A stretch of 64,000 nucleotides of DNA from Sinorhizobium fredii NGR234 (GTDB lineage Bacteria > Pseudomonadota > Alphaproteobacteria > Rhizobiales > Rhizobiaceae): positions 2,294,001 through 2,358,000 of the forward strand of contig NC_012586.1 in NCBI RefSeq assembly GCF_000018545.1, written 5' to 3'. The position numbers and the translations under genes were made by a program. The notes under the pieces are model-generated. The model saw only the letters and a list, made by a program, of their open reading frames with translations. It was not told where the DNA came from and did not search any database. How positions within the stretch are numbered: position 1 is the first letter of the stretch; every line of letters begins with the position of its first letter. Of the stretch, positions 16,381 through 25,056 are shown piece by piece.

Positions 16381-17280
16381 ATGGCTGGCGGACAAGGTCC
16401 CTACACATTTCCCCCTCTGAACGCCCTCAGGATGTTCGAGAGCTCGGCGCGGCATCTGAATTTCCGCATCGCGTCGGAGGAACTGGGCGTCACGCAAGGG
16501 GCCGTCGCCCAGCAGGTTCGAGGGCTGGAGGAATATCTGAACACCCGGCTTTTCGACCGGCGCGCCCGGGGTCTCGAACTGACCGAGGCGGGTCGGCGCT
16601 ATCTGAAACCGCTGCAGCGTGCCCTGTCGCTGATCTCCGACGCCACCCAGGAGCTGAAACCGGCAAAGACCGTCGTGACCATCAGTGTCACTCCGTCCTT
16701 TGCCGCGAAATGGCTGATCCCCCGCCTCGGCAAATTCTCCGATTCGAACGCCGAGACGGAGGTGCAGGTGCTTGCGTCCAACGGGCTGGCTAATTTCCAA
16801 AGCGACGGGGTCGATCTTGCCGTGCGGCAGACGAAACCGCCCTTCGGACCGGGGCTCACCGGCGATCTGCTGTTTCCGATGCGATTCATCGCGGTCTGCA
16901 ACCCGGCTATCGTCGCCGAGACCCCCATCAGAACCGTGGAGGACCTGACACGCCACGTGCTGCTGCACGACGCGCACGGCATGTGGCCGGTGTTCCTGGA
17001 GCGCGCCGGCGTTGCAGCGGACGTCAGGACCCTGAAGTCGCTCCGCTTTTCGCACAGCTCCCTGGCGATCGATGCGGCGATCGCCGGCCAGGGCATCGCG
17101 CTTGCCACCGAGGCACTCGTCGCGGACGACCTCGCCGCCGGACGCCTTTGCCGTCCCCTCGACTTTGCCGTGACCGACGAGCTCGGCTTCTACATCGTCC
17201 GCCCGCGCAGCCCGCGCAAAGCCGAGCATATCCGATCGATGCGGGACTGGCTCCTCGCGCAAAGCCAGGGCAGCCGCTAA
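16381..17280 (+). CDS. LysR-family regulator (GcvA-like)
   Basis: A 299-residue regulator. The helix-turn-helix is at residues about 13-70 (PLNALRMFESSARHLNFRIA, then VTQGAVAQQVRGLE), followed by the periplasmic-binding-like ligand domain (VTISVTPSFAAKWLIPRLGKF), a segment typical of the GcvA subgroup. It is divergently transcribed from the SDR gene, the classical arrangement for a LysR protein and its target. The inducer is unknown. Confidence 0.9.
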   Translation: MAGGQGPYTFPPLNALRMFESSARHLNFRIASEELGVTQGAVAQQVRGLEEYLNTRLFDRRARGLELTEAGRRYLKPLQRALSLISDATQELKPAKTVVTISVTPSFAAKWLIPRLGKFSDSNAETEVQVLASNGLANFQSDGVDLAVRQTKPPFGPGLTGDLLFPMRFIAVCNPAIVAETPIRTVEDLTRHVLLHDAHGMWPVFLERAGVAADVRTLKSLRFSHSSLAIDAAIAGQGIALATEALVADDLAAGRLCRPLDFAVTDELGFYIVRPRSPRKAEHIRSMRDWLLAQSQGSR

Positions 17281-17567
17281 CCCGCCAGGACGAGCCGGGC
17301 GGGGTCAATTCCAGGGCGGCGCGCCCGACATTTGCGCAATCTGGATATTCCAGCGCGATCAGGCTATCGGCGGGGACGCATTATTTACCGAAGCCTAATG
17401 TTTTCAGTGAACCATAGGCCCCGGTTTGATCTCGCGCGCATTGCTGACGGGGATTGGCGGCAGATCGCTTCGGCGCCTGCCGCCGAGCCGGGATCGGGCC
17501 GAAGAATGGTGGGGCCGCAGGTGAACCCTGGCGTCGGCCTGTCGATGCGGTGGTCCTGGGCATTGAG

Positions 17568-19955
17568 ATGAATACGCATTCGGTCGAGAGCCGCTTCATA
17601 CTGATCGTTTCCAGCGCTCTCCTGCTGTTGATCGCGCCACTCTTCGTGCTTTTCTTCTATCTTTCGAACGAACGTGCCTATCGCGACGTCATCGATCACG
17701 GCCAGGTCCTGCTCAAGGCCAATTCGCTGGCCCTCGGCAAGCCGCTGTGGGATTTCGACGAAGAAAGCGTCCGGCAAATCGCCAGTACGATCCTTGCGGA
17801 CCGTTCGGTGGTTTCCGTCCGCGTCTACGAGGTCGCCGGCGGGCTCGATGTCAGGCTGCCGGAACGCTCCCGCGACAAGAACCCGCCCGGTGAGATCCTC
17901 TCCACCCCGGTCCATTATCGCTCGGTCGACGGCACCAAGACGGTCGGCAGTCTGGAGATCGCCCTGCGCCAGCGCGATCTCCTCTCCGATTTCGAGTTCG
18001 ACGACGCCGTCTATATCGGCATCTTTCTGTTTGCGATCGTGATCATCACGGCGGCGGCAATTCTGGGCAACCGGATGATGGTGACGCGGCCGCTGCTTCG
18101 CCTCACGCACGCCATCGAGGCGACGCGGCGGCTCGGGTCGCGCCATATGGTGGACTGGGTATCCGCCGACGAAATGGGAATGCTGGCCGCCAACTTCAAC
18201 GAGATGCAGGGGCGTCTCGCCCAGGAGGAAAACGACCTCAAGCGCGCCCACCAGAAGACGACGCGCATCTACAACCTCACGCCGGCGAAGCTCTACTCCA
18301 TCGACGACGACGATCGCCTGACGGCGGTCAGCGACTATTGGCTGCTCGCCACCGGCTACCACCGCCAGGCGGTTCTCGGCCGCCACTTTGCCAATTTTCT
18401 CGATCCGGCGACGCGTCCCGCCTACCAAAACCGCAAGCGGCAGGCCACCGAGGATGTCGAAGCCGCCACCGTCACGGTGAAGTTCCGCTGCGCCGACGGC
18501 CGCCTGATCGACGTCCTGATCAAGGAAGTGCAGGCGCTGGAAGCGGGTGAAACCCTGTCGCTGGCCGTCATGACCGACGTCACGGAATTGAAGACGGCGG
18601 AAGAGCGCAACCATGTACAGGCGATAACCGATCACCTGACGGGTCTCCTCAACCGCCCCGGCTTCGAAATGGCGCTCGACGGGGCGATTCGGCAGGCCGC
18701 CGCGGACGGCGGAGAGCTCGCCTGCCTGCTCATCGATCTCGACCGCTTCAAGCCGATCAACGACAATCTCGGCCATGCCGCCGGCGATGAAGTGCTGCGC
18801 CAGATCGCCGGCCGCATCCGCGCGCAGGTGCGTGGCGAGGACAGGGTCGCGCGGCTCGGCGGCGACGAATTCGTCGTGCTGATCCCGGCGGCCAAGGCTG
18901 AGAGCGCCGCCCTGCAGATCTCCGCGCGCATCGCCGCCGCCTGCGCAGAGCCGGTCATCGTCGACGGCAGCGCGCTGTCGCTGAGCGCCAGCATCGGCAT
19001 CGCTCTCTATCCCGCGCAAGCCAGAACCGCCGCCGAATTGCTGCAGAAGTCGGACATGGCGATGTATGCCCGCAAGCACAATGGCAAGAACGGCGCGAAG
19101 CTCTTCGACCCGCTGATCGCAAGCCTGGCCCAGGAAAAGCTGAAGATCGAAACCTATATCGAAGAGGGCCTGAGGCAGGACTGGTTCGACGTCCATCTCC
19201 AGCCGATCGTCGATCTCAAACGCGGGCAGGTCGCCGGCTTCGAGGCGCTGATGCGCCTCAATCATCCCGAACACGGCGTCCTGCCGCCGACCGACATCAT
19301 TCGGGTCGCCGAAGAAACCGGTGCGATCCTCAGGATCGGCGAGCGCATCTTCGAGAAGGCAGTGGCCCACCTTGCCCGCCTCTCGTCCGTGCCGGGCCTC
19401 GAAAACGCCTATCTGGCCGTCAACGTCTCGCCGCTGCAATTTTGCCCGAAACTGCCGGCCAGCATCTTTGCCACCTTGATGAAATGGGGGATCACGCCGA
19501 CCCGCATCGTCATCGAGATCACCGAAGCGGTCCTGATGCACCACAGTCCCGACATTCGCGACATCCTCGGCGCGCTGAGCGGCGCCGGGATGAAGATCGC
19601 CCTCGACGATTTCGGCACCGGCTACTCGTCGCTCAGCTACCTCGTCCATTTCCCGGTCAACATCATCAAGATCGATCAGGCCTTTACCCGGTCGCTGACC
19701 GACGAAAGCGAAACGGTCCGCCGGCGGGTCCAAAAACTCATCGCCGGCATCCACATGGTGGCAAAGGAAATGAACTGCCACGTCGTCGCCGAGGGGATCG
19801 AAACCGACGCGCAGTTGCGCGCCCTCCTCTCTCTCAAGGTGGGCCGCGGGCAAGGTTATTTCCTCGGGCGACCCCAGCCCGTCGGCGACATTTTATCCGG
19901 AGTAGAGCGGGATGAGGAAAAGTGCGTGCGGTTTTCCGCCCGCATCCCGCTCTAA
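17568..19955 (+). CDS. Membrane GGDEF-EAL protein with HAMP and PAS domains
   Basis: A 795-residue cyclic-di-GMP enzyme. ATG 17568 precedes TM1 (residues about 9-32); a periplasmic sensor of about 115 residues follows, then TM2 near 150-172, HAMP, PAS (about 235-330), GGDEF and EAL. The cyclase motif RLGGDEF is intact with an RGED inhibitory site five residues before it. The phosphodiesterase has FEALMR and DDFGTGYSS. Both activities are therefore possible. The last 18 or so residues and the stop are encoded by a RIME repeat. A periplasmic binding protein gene follows at 20063. Confidence 0.92.
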   Translation: MNTHSVESRFILIVSSALLLLIAPLFVLFFYLSNERAYRDVIDHGQVLLKANSLALGKPLWDFDEESVRQIASTILADRSVVSVRVYEVAGGLDVRLPERSRDKNPPGEILSTPVHYRSVDGTKTVGSLEIALRQRDLLSDFEFDDAVYIGIFLFAIVIITAAAILGNRMMVTRPLLRLTHAIEATRRLGSRHMVDWVSADEMGMLAANFNEMQGRLAQEENDLKRAHQKTTRIYNLTPAKLYSIDDDDRLTAVSDYWLLATGYHRQAVLGRHFANFLDPATRPAYQNRKRQATEDVEAATVTVKFRCADGRLIDVLIKEVQALEAGETLSLAVMTDVTELKTAEERNHVQAITDHLTGLLNRPGFEMALDGAIRQAAADGGELACLLIDLDRFKPINDNLGHAAGDEVLRQIAGRIRAQVRGEDRVARLGGDEFVVLIPAAKAESAALQISARIAAACAEPVIVDGSALSLSASIGIALYPAQARTAAELLQKSDMAMYARKHNGKNGAKLFDPLIASLAQEKLKIETYIEEGLRQDWFDVHLQPIVDLKRGQVAGFEALMRLNHPEHGVLPPTDIIRVAEETGAILRIGERIFEKAVAHLARLSSVPGLENAYLAVNVSPLQFCPKLPASIFATLMKWGITPTRIVIEITEAVLMHHSPDIRDILGALSGAGMKIALDDFGTGYSSLSYLVHFPVNIIKIDQAFTRSLTDESETVRRRVQKLIAGIHMVAKEMNCHVVAEGIETDAQLRALLSLKVGRGQGYFLGRPQPVGDILSGVERDEEKCVRFSARIPL
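19903..19954. repeat. RIME-type palindrome overlapping the end of the GGDEF-EAL gene
   Basis: TAGAGCGGGATGAGGAAAA...TTTTCCGCCCGCATCCCGCTCTA is a 52-bp interrupted palindrome of the Rhizobium-specific intergenic mosaic element kind. A second copy is at 53622-53667. This copy lies within the reading frame and supplies the C terminus and stop of the upstream gene. Confidence 0.8.
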
Positions 19956-19967
19956 CCCATTAGAATC

Positions 19968-20016
19968 GATCACGGCTCATGATTTTAGGTCGATCCTACC
20001 TAAAATCATCGTGATC
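19968..20016. repeat. Long hairpin adjoining the RIME palindrome
   Basis: ATGATTTTAGGT (19979-19990) pairs perfectly with ACCTAAAATCAT (19998-20009), and an outer GATCACG/CGTGATC arm extends the stem. It is probably a further module of the mosaic element, and could act as a transcript-stabilising or terminating structure between the GGDEF-EAL gene and the binding-protein gene. Confidence 0.65.
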
Positions 20017-20062
20017 TAGAACGCGAGCAGCGGCCATTGCCGGCCGTGCCAAGGACCTGACG

Positions 20063-20785
20063 ATGAAGCAGCTCTTCCTCCTGATAACACTTCTGTTTCC
20101 GCTGGCTGCCCAATCGGCGGACGTGAAATTCGTGACCGAATCCTACCCGCCCTTCAACTTTCGCGAGGGCGAGGACTACAAGGGCGCTTCCGTCGAGCAG
20201 GTCAGGCTTCTCATGCAGGATGCCGACCTCCAATACACGATGGAGATGATGCCCTGGGCCCGGGCGCTTTTCCTGGCCGAAAACCACGAGATGCACTGCG
20301 TCTTCACCACCGTCCACAACAAGGAGCGCCACGCCCGCTTCAAATGGGTGGAACCACTGCTGAGGAGCCGCACGGTGCTGATCCGCAAGGTCGGCTCGGC
20401 CGCCAATCCGCAGACCCTCGACGAGGCGAAGGCCTTCAAGGTCGGCACGCAGCGCGACGATTTCACCCAGACCATCCTCGAGGAAAACGGCTTTCCGCGG
20501 ATCGATCTCGCCACCGACCTGGAACTGACGCTCAAGAAGCTCTTGACCGGCCGCATCGACCTGATGCCGATCTCGGAGAAATACTTCGACAAACTGAAGC
20601 GTGAGGGAACACCCATCGAGTCGACCGTGGTTCTTGCCGAAGACATCTACTCGATCGCCTGCAATCCCTCCGTTCCGGACGAACTGATCGGCCGCATGCA
20701 GAAGGGCCTCGAGAAGGTCATCGCCGATGGAACCCAGGCGCGTCTGTTCGAGAAATACGGCCTGGCGAGCGACGAGCAGCAGTAG
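20063..20785 (+). CDS. Periplasmic amino-acid-type substrate-binding protein (SBP_bac_3), orphan
   Basis: A 240-residue protein with a short signal peptide (MKQLFLLITLLFPLAAQSA) and the SBP_bac_3 opening VKFVTESYPPFNFREGEDYKG. No permease or ATPase gene is nearby, so it is not obviously an importer component. It directly follows the membrane GGDEF-EAL gene, separated by 107 bp of mosaic repeat. Binding proteins can act as ligand receptors for such enzymes, as NspS does for MbaA in Vibrio cholerae; that role is inferred here. Confidence 0.85.
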   Translation: MKQLFLLITLLFPLAAQSADVKFVTESYPPFNFREGEDYKGASVEQVRLLMQDADLQYTMEMMPWARALFLAENHEMHCVFTTVHNKERHARFKWVEPLLRSRTVLIRKVGSAANPQTLDEAKAFKVGTQRDDFTQTILEENGFPRIDLATDLELTLKKLLTGRIDLMPISEKYFDKLKREGTPIESTVVLAEDIYSIACNPSVPDELIGRMQKGLEKVIADGTQARLFEKYGLASDEQQ

Positions 20786-20828
20786 CGGCTGAGCCTGGGC
20801 CGCCGGCAACGCGGCCCTATATGATCCC

Positions 20829-20872
20829 CTACGGCGCCGCGCGTCCTATCAGAGGCGCAAGGGACGCTGTAG
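20829..20872. repeat. Rhizobial mosaic palindrome
   Basis: CTACGGCGCCGCGCGTCC...GGACGCTGTAG, 44 bp, imperfect palindrome nearly matching the IS66-interrupted copy at 10308-10350. It lies between the binding-protein gene and the DUF2905 gene. Confidence 0.75.
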
Positions 20873-20912
20873 CACCAGGGGAGTCGACGCTTTCGCGGGG
20901 CGGCAGGCACAG

Positions 20913-21113
20913 ATGTCGCGTATCCTGATCATCATCGGCCTCATCCTGGTCGCCGTCGGCGTTCTCTGGCCCTGGCTGGCGCGCATCGGCTTCGGCAGGC
21001 TGCCGGGCGATATCATGATCGTGCGCGAGAATTTCACCATCTACATCCCGATCACCAGCGGCGTCATCTTCAGCGTCCTGCTGACGGCGGTCCTCTGGCT
21101 GGTCAGTCGATAG
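20913..21113 (+). CDS. DUF2905 small membrane protein
   Basis: A 66-residue protein with two membrane segments (residues about 4-24 and 45-64) joined by the conserved loop RIGFGRLPGDIMIVRENFTIYIPI, which identifies the DUF2905 family. The function of the family is unknown; it is widespread in bacteria. The gene follows a mosaic repeat and precedes a stress-type membrane protein in the same direction. The start ATG 20913 is chosen because it gives exactly the usual family length. Confidence 0.85.
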   Translation: MSRILIIIGLILVAVGVLWPWLARIGFGRLPGDIMIVRENFTIYIPITSGVIFSVLLTAVLWLVSR

Positions 21114-21142
21114 TGCCTTCGGCACGATCCGCCGTGGCAAAA

Positions 21143-21167
21143 CGGAACGAATCCCACTTCGCCCGGT
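21143..21167 (+). promoter_or_regulatory. EcfG/RpoE2-type promoter for the membrane protein gene
   Basis: GGAAC at 21143-21147, a 16-base spacer and GGTT at 21164-21167 fit the general-stress promoter consensus. The site ends 43 bp before the ATG at 21211. Confidence 0.65.
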
Positions 21168-21210
21168 TATCCGATGGACGTTAAGATCCTGAATCCCATG
21201 GGAGCTTTCG

Positions 21211-22092
21211 ATGAGCGACCCGGGCCATACGAGTCCTGTTGCAATGCCTGCCGAGCCTCCGGTCGCGATTTCGTCCAGCAATCTCTCCTGGGCAGCGGTG
21301 TTGGCTGGCGTAGCCTTGGCACTCGCACTGCAATTTCTGCTCAATCTGCTCGGCGTCGGCATCGGCGCTGCAGCTTTCGACCCCGGCGGCGGCCAACCGG
21401 GGCCTGGCGCCTTTTCGATTGCGAGCGGTATCTGGTTCGCTGTTTCAGGCATCGTCTCGGCCTTTGTCGGCGGCTACCTGGCCGGCCGGCTGTCGGGCCG
21501 CAGGAGCACGACGACGGGGGCATATCACGGGCTGACGTCCTGGGCCGTCACGACGCTCGTCATCGTCTATCTGCTCACGACCTCGGTCGGTGCGCTGACC
21601 GGCGGGGTGCTGAGCGGGCTCTCCTCGGTCGTCGACGGCGCCGGGAGCACCGTCGCGGCCCTGGAAACAACGACGGTCGTGGCAGCGGCAGACGACCCTC
21701 TCGCCGATATCGAGCGCCGGGTCCGCGAGACGATCGGCGGCAATGACCCGGCAGCGATGCGCGATGCAGCCGTGGCGTCGATCCGCGCCCTCGTCATTGC
21801 CGACGAGACGCAGGCGGAGGACGCGCGTAACCGTGCTGCCGACGCACTGGCCCGGGCCCAGCGGATTCCGCCGGATCAGGCGCGCACCCGCGTCGAAGAC
21901 TATGAGCAGACCTACGACACGGCCGTGGACGATGCGCGGCGAAAGACCGCCGATGCGGCGGACATGACCGCAATCGTCGTCTCCAGCGGCGCATTTCTTG
22001 GTTTCTTCTCCTTGCTGCTCGGTGCCGCCGCCGCCTGGCTGGGCGGCTGCTGCGGAACCCTCCGCCTCGATGGGTTGTCGGACATCTCGTAA
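21211..22092 (+). CDS. Multi-pass membrane protein with periplasmic helical insert (rhizobial PhnA-like/YrzE-type)
   Basis: A 293-residue protein. Hydrophobic segments lie at residues about 26-50, 66-92, 108-135 and 250-280, rich in glycine and alanine. Between the third and fourth is a charged, helical region (about 150-245) with repeated Asp, Arg and Ala. It resembles rhizobial membrane proteins often labelled PhnA-like; that label carries no tested function. The EcfG-type promoter upstream suggests a role in stress physiology. ATG 21211 follows GGGAGC. Confidence 0.7.
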   Translation: MSDPGHTSPVAMPAEPPVAISSSNLSWAAVLAGVALALALQFLLNLLGVGIGAAAFDPGGGQPGPGAFSIASGIWFAVSGIVSAFVGGYLAGRLSGRRSTTTGAYHGLTSWAVTTLVIVYLLTTSVGALTGGVLSGLSSVVDGAGSTVAALETTTVVAAADDPLADIERRVRETIGGNDPAAMRDAAVASIRALVIADETQAEDARNRAADALARAQRIPPDQARTRVEDYEQTYDTAVDDARRKTADAADMTAIVVSSGAFLGFFSLLLGAAAAWLGGCCGTLRLDGLSDIS

Positions 22093-22094
22093 TC

Positions 22095-22200
22095 CTAGAG
22101 CATTTTGCGTCAGGTGGAATCACCTGACGTCGCATAAATGCGACAAAAACAAAGAGTTATAGCGGTAGCGCGAACGTATGTGAGCGCATTGCGCTCTAGA
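22095..22200. repeat. Mosaic repeat with nested hairpins
   Basis: A 106-bp unit running from CTAGAGC to GCGCTCTAGA. It contains the perfect hairpin CGTCAGGTG-gaat-CACCTGACG (22108-22129) and GTCGCAT-aa-ATGCGAC next to it. It lies between convergent genes and probably terminates transcription from both sides. The type is common between rhizobial genes. Confidence 0.7.
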
Positions 22201-22211
22201 GCCGCACAACG

Positions 22212-24755
22212 TCAGACGATCGCCCGATCCCAGCCACCGTAATGCTCCTCGCTGCGCGTCCCGCGCGGCAGGCTGAGAGCGATGAGGGCCAGACCAAGCC
22301 CGATATCCGCAATGCTTGCCACCGTTCCGCCGCCGGAGAGAACGAACGGCGACACCGCGACCCATGCGCCGAGCGCCCCATTGAGGAAGCGCACCGGACG
22401 CGCCACCTCGGCCATCGCGGTGACGGCGACCAGGATGAGGAGGCAGCCGACGACATGGTCGCTGTAGTAAAGCGGCGGCGAACTGCCGAAGATCGAGGGC
22501 GTCGCCATCAGGGCCGCGCCGAGAAAAACGCTCGTCACCAGCGTCCACGGAAAATTCACGCCGCTGGTGAGGAATTCCTTGATGAGCTCGGATGCCGGCC
22601 GGTCGAGATCCGGCTCCGGCGACTGGTTCTCCGAAAGAGCAGGACCGCCCATCCAGAACGTTCGCCAGAACGGTTCGCCCGCCTTTGTCGCCCGCCAGAG
22701 ATACTGGAGGGCCGCCAGCACCTCGTCGATCGAATAGGGGATCAGCACGACCGTGACGGCCGCCTGGACGATGCAGAGCGTGCAGAGCGCGCCGATCAGT
22801 GGCGGTTGGATGATGATGAAGGAGACGCTGACCACGCCGAGCGGGATGATCAAGAGGCCGAAGAGCAGCACCATCCACGGCATGGTGCGCCAGCGGCGCC
22901 GATCGCCGATCGCGCCGGCGAGGATGTCGAGTCCATAGGCAAAGGCGCCGAATCCGGCATCGGCGATCGGAAAACCCTTCGAGACCCAGGACGTCACCAC
23001 CGCTTCGCTGCCATTGCCGACGGCAGCCCCGCCTGGGCCGAAGAAGGGATCCCAGAGGCCGTCGATATGCCCCATCTGATAGGCGGCGAGGTAGCGCGAG
23101 ACGAAGAGGCCGACAAAGGCGAGCGCCACGATCGGAATGCGCTGCGTGAAGGCGGAGGGCGAATAGCTCCAGCCAAGCGGCCGGTCGTCGTCCGCCGCCA
23201 GCGCCCGCCTGCTGATGCCGGGCGTTGGCGGGATCATGACGGCGAAGACCGGGATCAGCAGGCCGGCAAGCGTGTCGATCGAGTAGGCGGCAGCACTGGT
23301 CGTCCAGAAGACCAGCGGCGCGAGCATGACCCACACGCCGAGCGCCGCCGTGATCCATTGCGCCCAGGCCCAGCGGCGATACATGCCGAGAAGCGCAAAC
23401 ACCGCGACGAGCAAGCCCGAGACGATCTCGCTGATGCCGAGGCGCGCATTGCGGATGTCGGCCGCGGCGATCTCGTGCCCGAGGGCAGGCGGCGGCGGGA
23501 GGGTGACGGGATCGAAAAGCCCGAGCGTCATCGGTGAGGCGACGAGCCACAGGCCCAGCGCGACATTCACCATCGGCGCCCAGAGCGTGCGCAGCCGCTG
23601 GCGCTCCATGGCGGCCTCGACCTCTTTGTTGCTGCGCTCCAGCGGCGCATCGAGCCGCCTTCTTGCCTGCTCGATCTCCGGTTCGGAAGCTGCCACGGCC
23701 GAGGGTTCGAGCTTGTTCTTCTCGTACCAGTCGGTCGGATCCTCCTTGAGCCGCCGGATCATCTCCGGCACGGTGCGGGAGAGGCTGTGTTTCGGCTCCC
23801 AGCCGATCAGGCTCCGGGCGCGGCTGACATCGATCTCGACATGGTCGTCGGAATTCTCGATCATCCACGGCTTGATGTCGCTCTCCTGGTCGAGCACCTC
23901 CGTCTGCATCCACGACCCGGTCTTGGCGAGCCCCTTGGGCAGGACGAAGGTGCGCCAGTCCTCACCGTGGAGAAGCCGGCCGATCTGCTTCTGCAGTTCC
24001 CCGTAGGAAAGCGTTTCCTCCTCCCCGATCAGCATCACGCTCTCCGCCGGCAATTCGGCGCGGCGGTCGACGGAGCGCACGAAGGCGTCCACCAGATCGT
24101 CCTTGTGCAGATAGGGCTGTCCCGCATCGAGATCGCCGGTGAACAGATAGGCGGTCGGCAGCCGCTCGAAGATGCGGGCGATCTGCTGGGCGATGAAGGT
24201 GGCCCGGCAATCCTCGTCATAGACGCCGGCGAGCCGCAGGATCACCGTGTTGATCCGGCCGTGCTCCTTGGCGATCACCGCTTCGGTTTCCGCCTTCGAC
24301 CGCGGATAGGCCCAGGCCGGTTCGAGCGGCGAGTCCTCGTTGATCCGCACGCCCTTTTGCGGGCTCGGCGCATGCACCAGCAGAGTGCTCGAAAAGATGA
24401 ACTGCTCGGTCTCAAGTCCCTTCAGCGCAGCAAGCAGCCGGCGCGTGCCCTGGACATTGACCGCTTCATATTTCGGATCGTCCTTGCCGGTCGTGTCGTA
24501 GTAGGCGGCGAGATGGATCACCGAGGCGACGCGGCCCCCGCTGCGCTTGCCCACTTCCCCCACCGCCTTTCCGACGCTGTCGTCGGAGGTCAGGTCGATC
24601 TCGATCGTCTCAAGGCGGGCCGACGAGCCTCTCGGGGCAGCCACATCCAGGCCGATGATGCGGTAGCGATCCTTTAGGCCGCGCGCGATCGCCTGTCCGA
24701 GAAAACCACTCGAGCCGGTGATGAGAACGGTCGGTCGATCTGTCGCGTTGGGCAT
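22212..24755 (-). CDS. NAD-dependent epimerase fused to SPW-repeat and VKOR-like membrane domains
   Basis: An 847-residue fusion. Residues 1-340 are an extended-SDR epimerase with VLITGSSGFLGQAIARGL as nucleotide site and catalytic Tyr150 and Lys154. A charged linker (about 340-385) leads to paired membrane segments with the SPW-type motif (NVALGLWLVASPMTLGLFDP). Residues about 540-690 look like a vitamin K epoxide reductase domain with CTLC at 658-661, but no loop cysteines are present. A second SPW-like set closes the protein. ATG 24755 is used because it starts the Rossmann fold. An EcfG-type promoter lies upstream. Confidence 0.85.
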   Translation of the reverse strand: MPNATDRPTVLITGSSGFLGQAIARGLKDRYRIIGLDVAAPRGSSARLETIEIDLTSDDSVGKAVGEVGKRSGGRVASVIHLAAYYDTTGKDDPKYEAVNVQGTRRLLAALKGLETEQFIFSSTLLVHAPSPQKGVRINEDSPLEPAWAYPRSKAETEAVIAKEHGRINTVILRLAGVYDEDCRATFIAQQIARIFERLPTAYLFTGDLDAGQPYLHKDDLVDAFVRSVDRRAELPAESVMLIGEEETLSYGELQKQIGRLLHGEDWRTFVLPKGLAKTGSWMQTEVLDQESDIKPWMIENSDDHVEIDVSRARSLIGWEPKHSLSRTVPEMIRRLKEDPTDWYEKNKLEPSAVAASEPEIEQARRRLDAPLERSNKEVEAAMERQRLRTLWAPMVNVALGLWLVASPMTLGLFDPVTLPPPPALGHEIAAADIRNARLGISEIVSGLLVAVFALLGMYRRWAWAQWITAALGVWVMLAPLVFWTTSAAAYSIDTLAGLLIPVFAVMIPPTPGISRRALAADDDRPLGWSYSPSAFTQRIPIVALAFVGLFVSRYLAAYQMGHIDGLWDPFFGPGGAAVGNGSEAVVTSWVSKGFPIADAGFGAFAYGLDILAGAIGDRRRWRTMPWMVLLFGLLIIPLGVVSVSFIIIQPPLIGALCTLCIVQAAVTVVLIPYSIDEVLAALQYLWRATKAGEPFWRTFWMGGPALSENQSPEPDLDRPASELIKEFLTSGVNFPWTLVTSVFLGAALMATPSIFGSSPPLYYSDHVVGCLLILVAVTAMAEVARPVRFLNGALGAWVAVSPFVLSGGGTVASIADIGLGLALIALSLPRGTRSEEHYGGWDRAIV

Positions 24756-25056
24756 TCCTGAAACCTTCGCGGGAGTTTCGTTGCAAACGTCCCTTCGATG
24801 GGGAAGGTTCCGGTCCCGGTCGTCCGACTGCTCGCGGCGCCGCCACATGCCTGAACCGTTCGAGGGTCGCCTGCGGCGGCGAACCTCTTGACGCTCGGCA
24901 CATTTTGCGAAGCGAAGGCGGCGTCTGCAGCCACAGGTAGCGAGCCCCTGCCCTTCGGGAACAAGAGCCGCTCTCGGCAATTGTTGCAGGTGAGATTTCC
25001 TTTCCTTTCGAGCGAACGCCCCCGCCCCGCCTTCGCTCCGTTACAGGAGTTCAGCA
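24756..25056. other. Divergent promoter region between fusion gene and glycosyltransferase
   Basis: 301 bases between the leftward epimerase-VKOR gene and the rightward glycosyltransferase. It holds the EcfG-like promoter at 24786-24811 for the leftward gene. A GGAAC at 24958-24962 points rightward, but the -10 spacing is poor. No gene is supported. Confidence 0.55.
24786..24811 (-). promoter_or_regulatory. EcfG/RpoE2-type promoter for the epimerase-VKOR gene
   Basis: On the minus strand GGAAC (24807-24811), a 17-base spacer and CGTT (24786-24789) match the consensus exactly. The site ends about 30 bp before the start codon. Confidence 0.72.

Noticed and set aside
17385..19853. Very long minus-strand reading frame (822 codons) across the first GGDEF-EAL gene
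   Set aside because: It is antisense to an obvious GGDEF-EAL gene, lacks any recognisable domain and has the composition expected of a shadow frame in GC-rich DNA.
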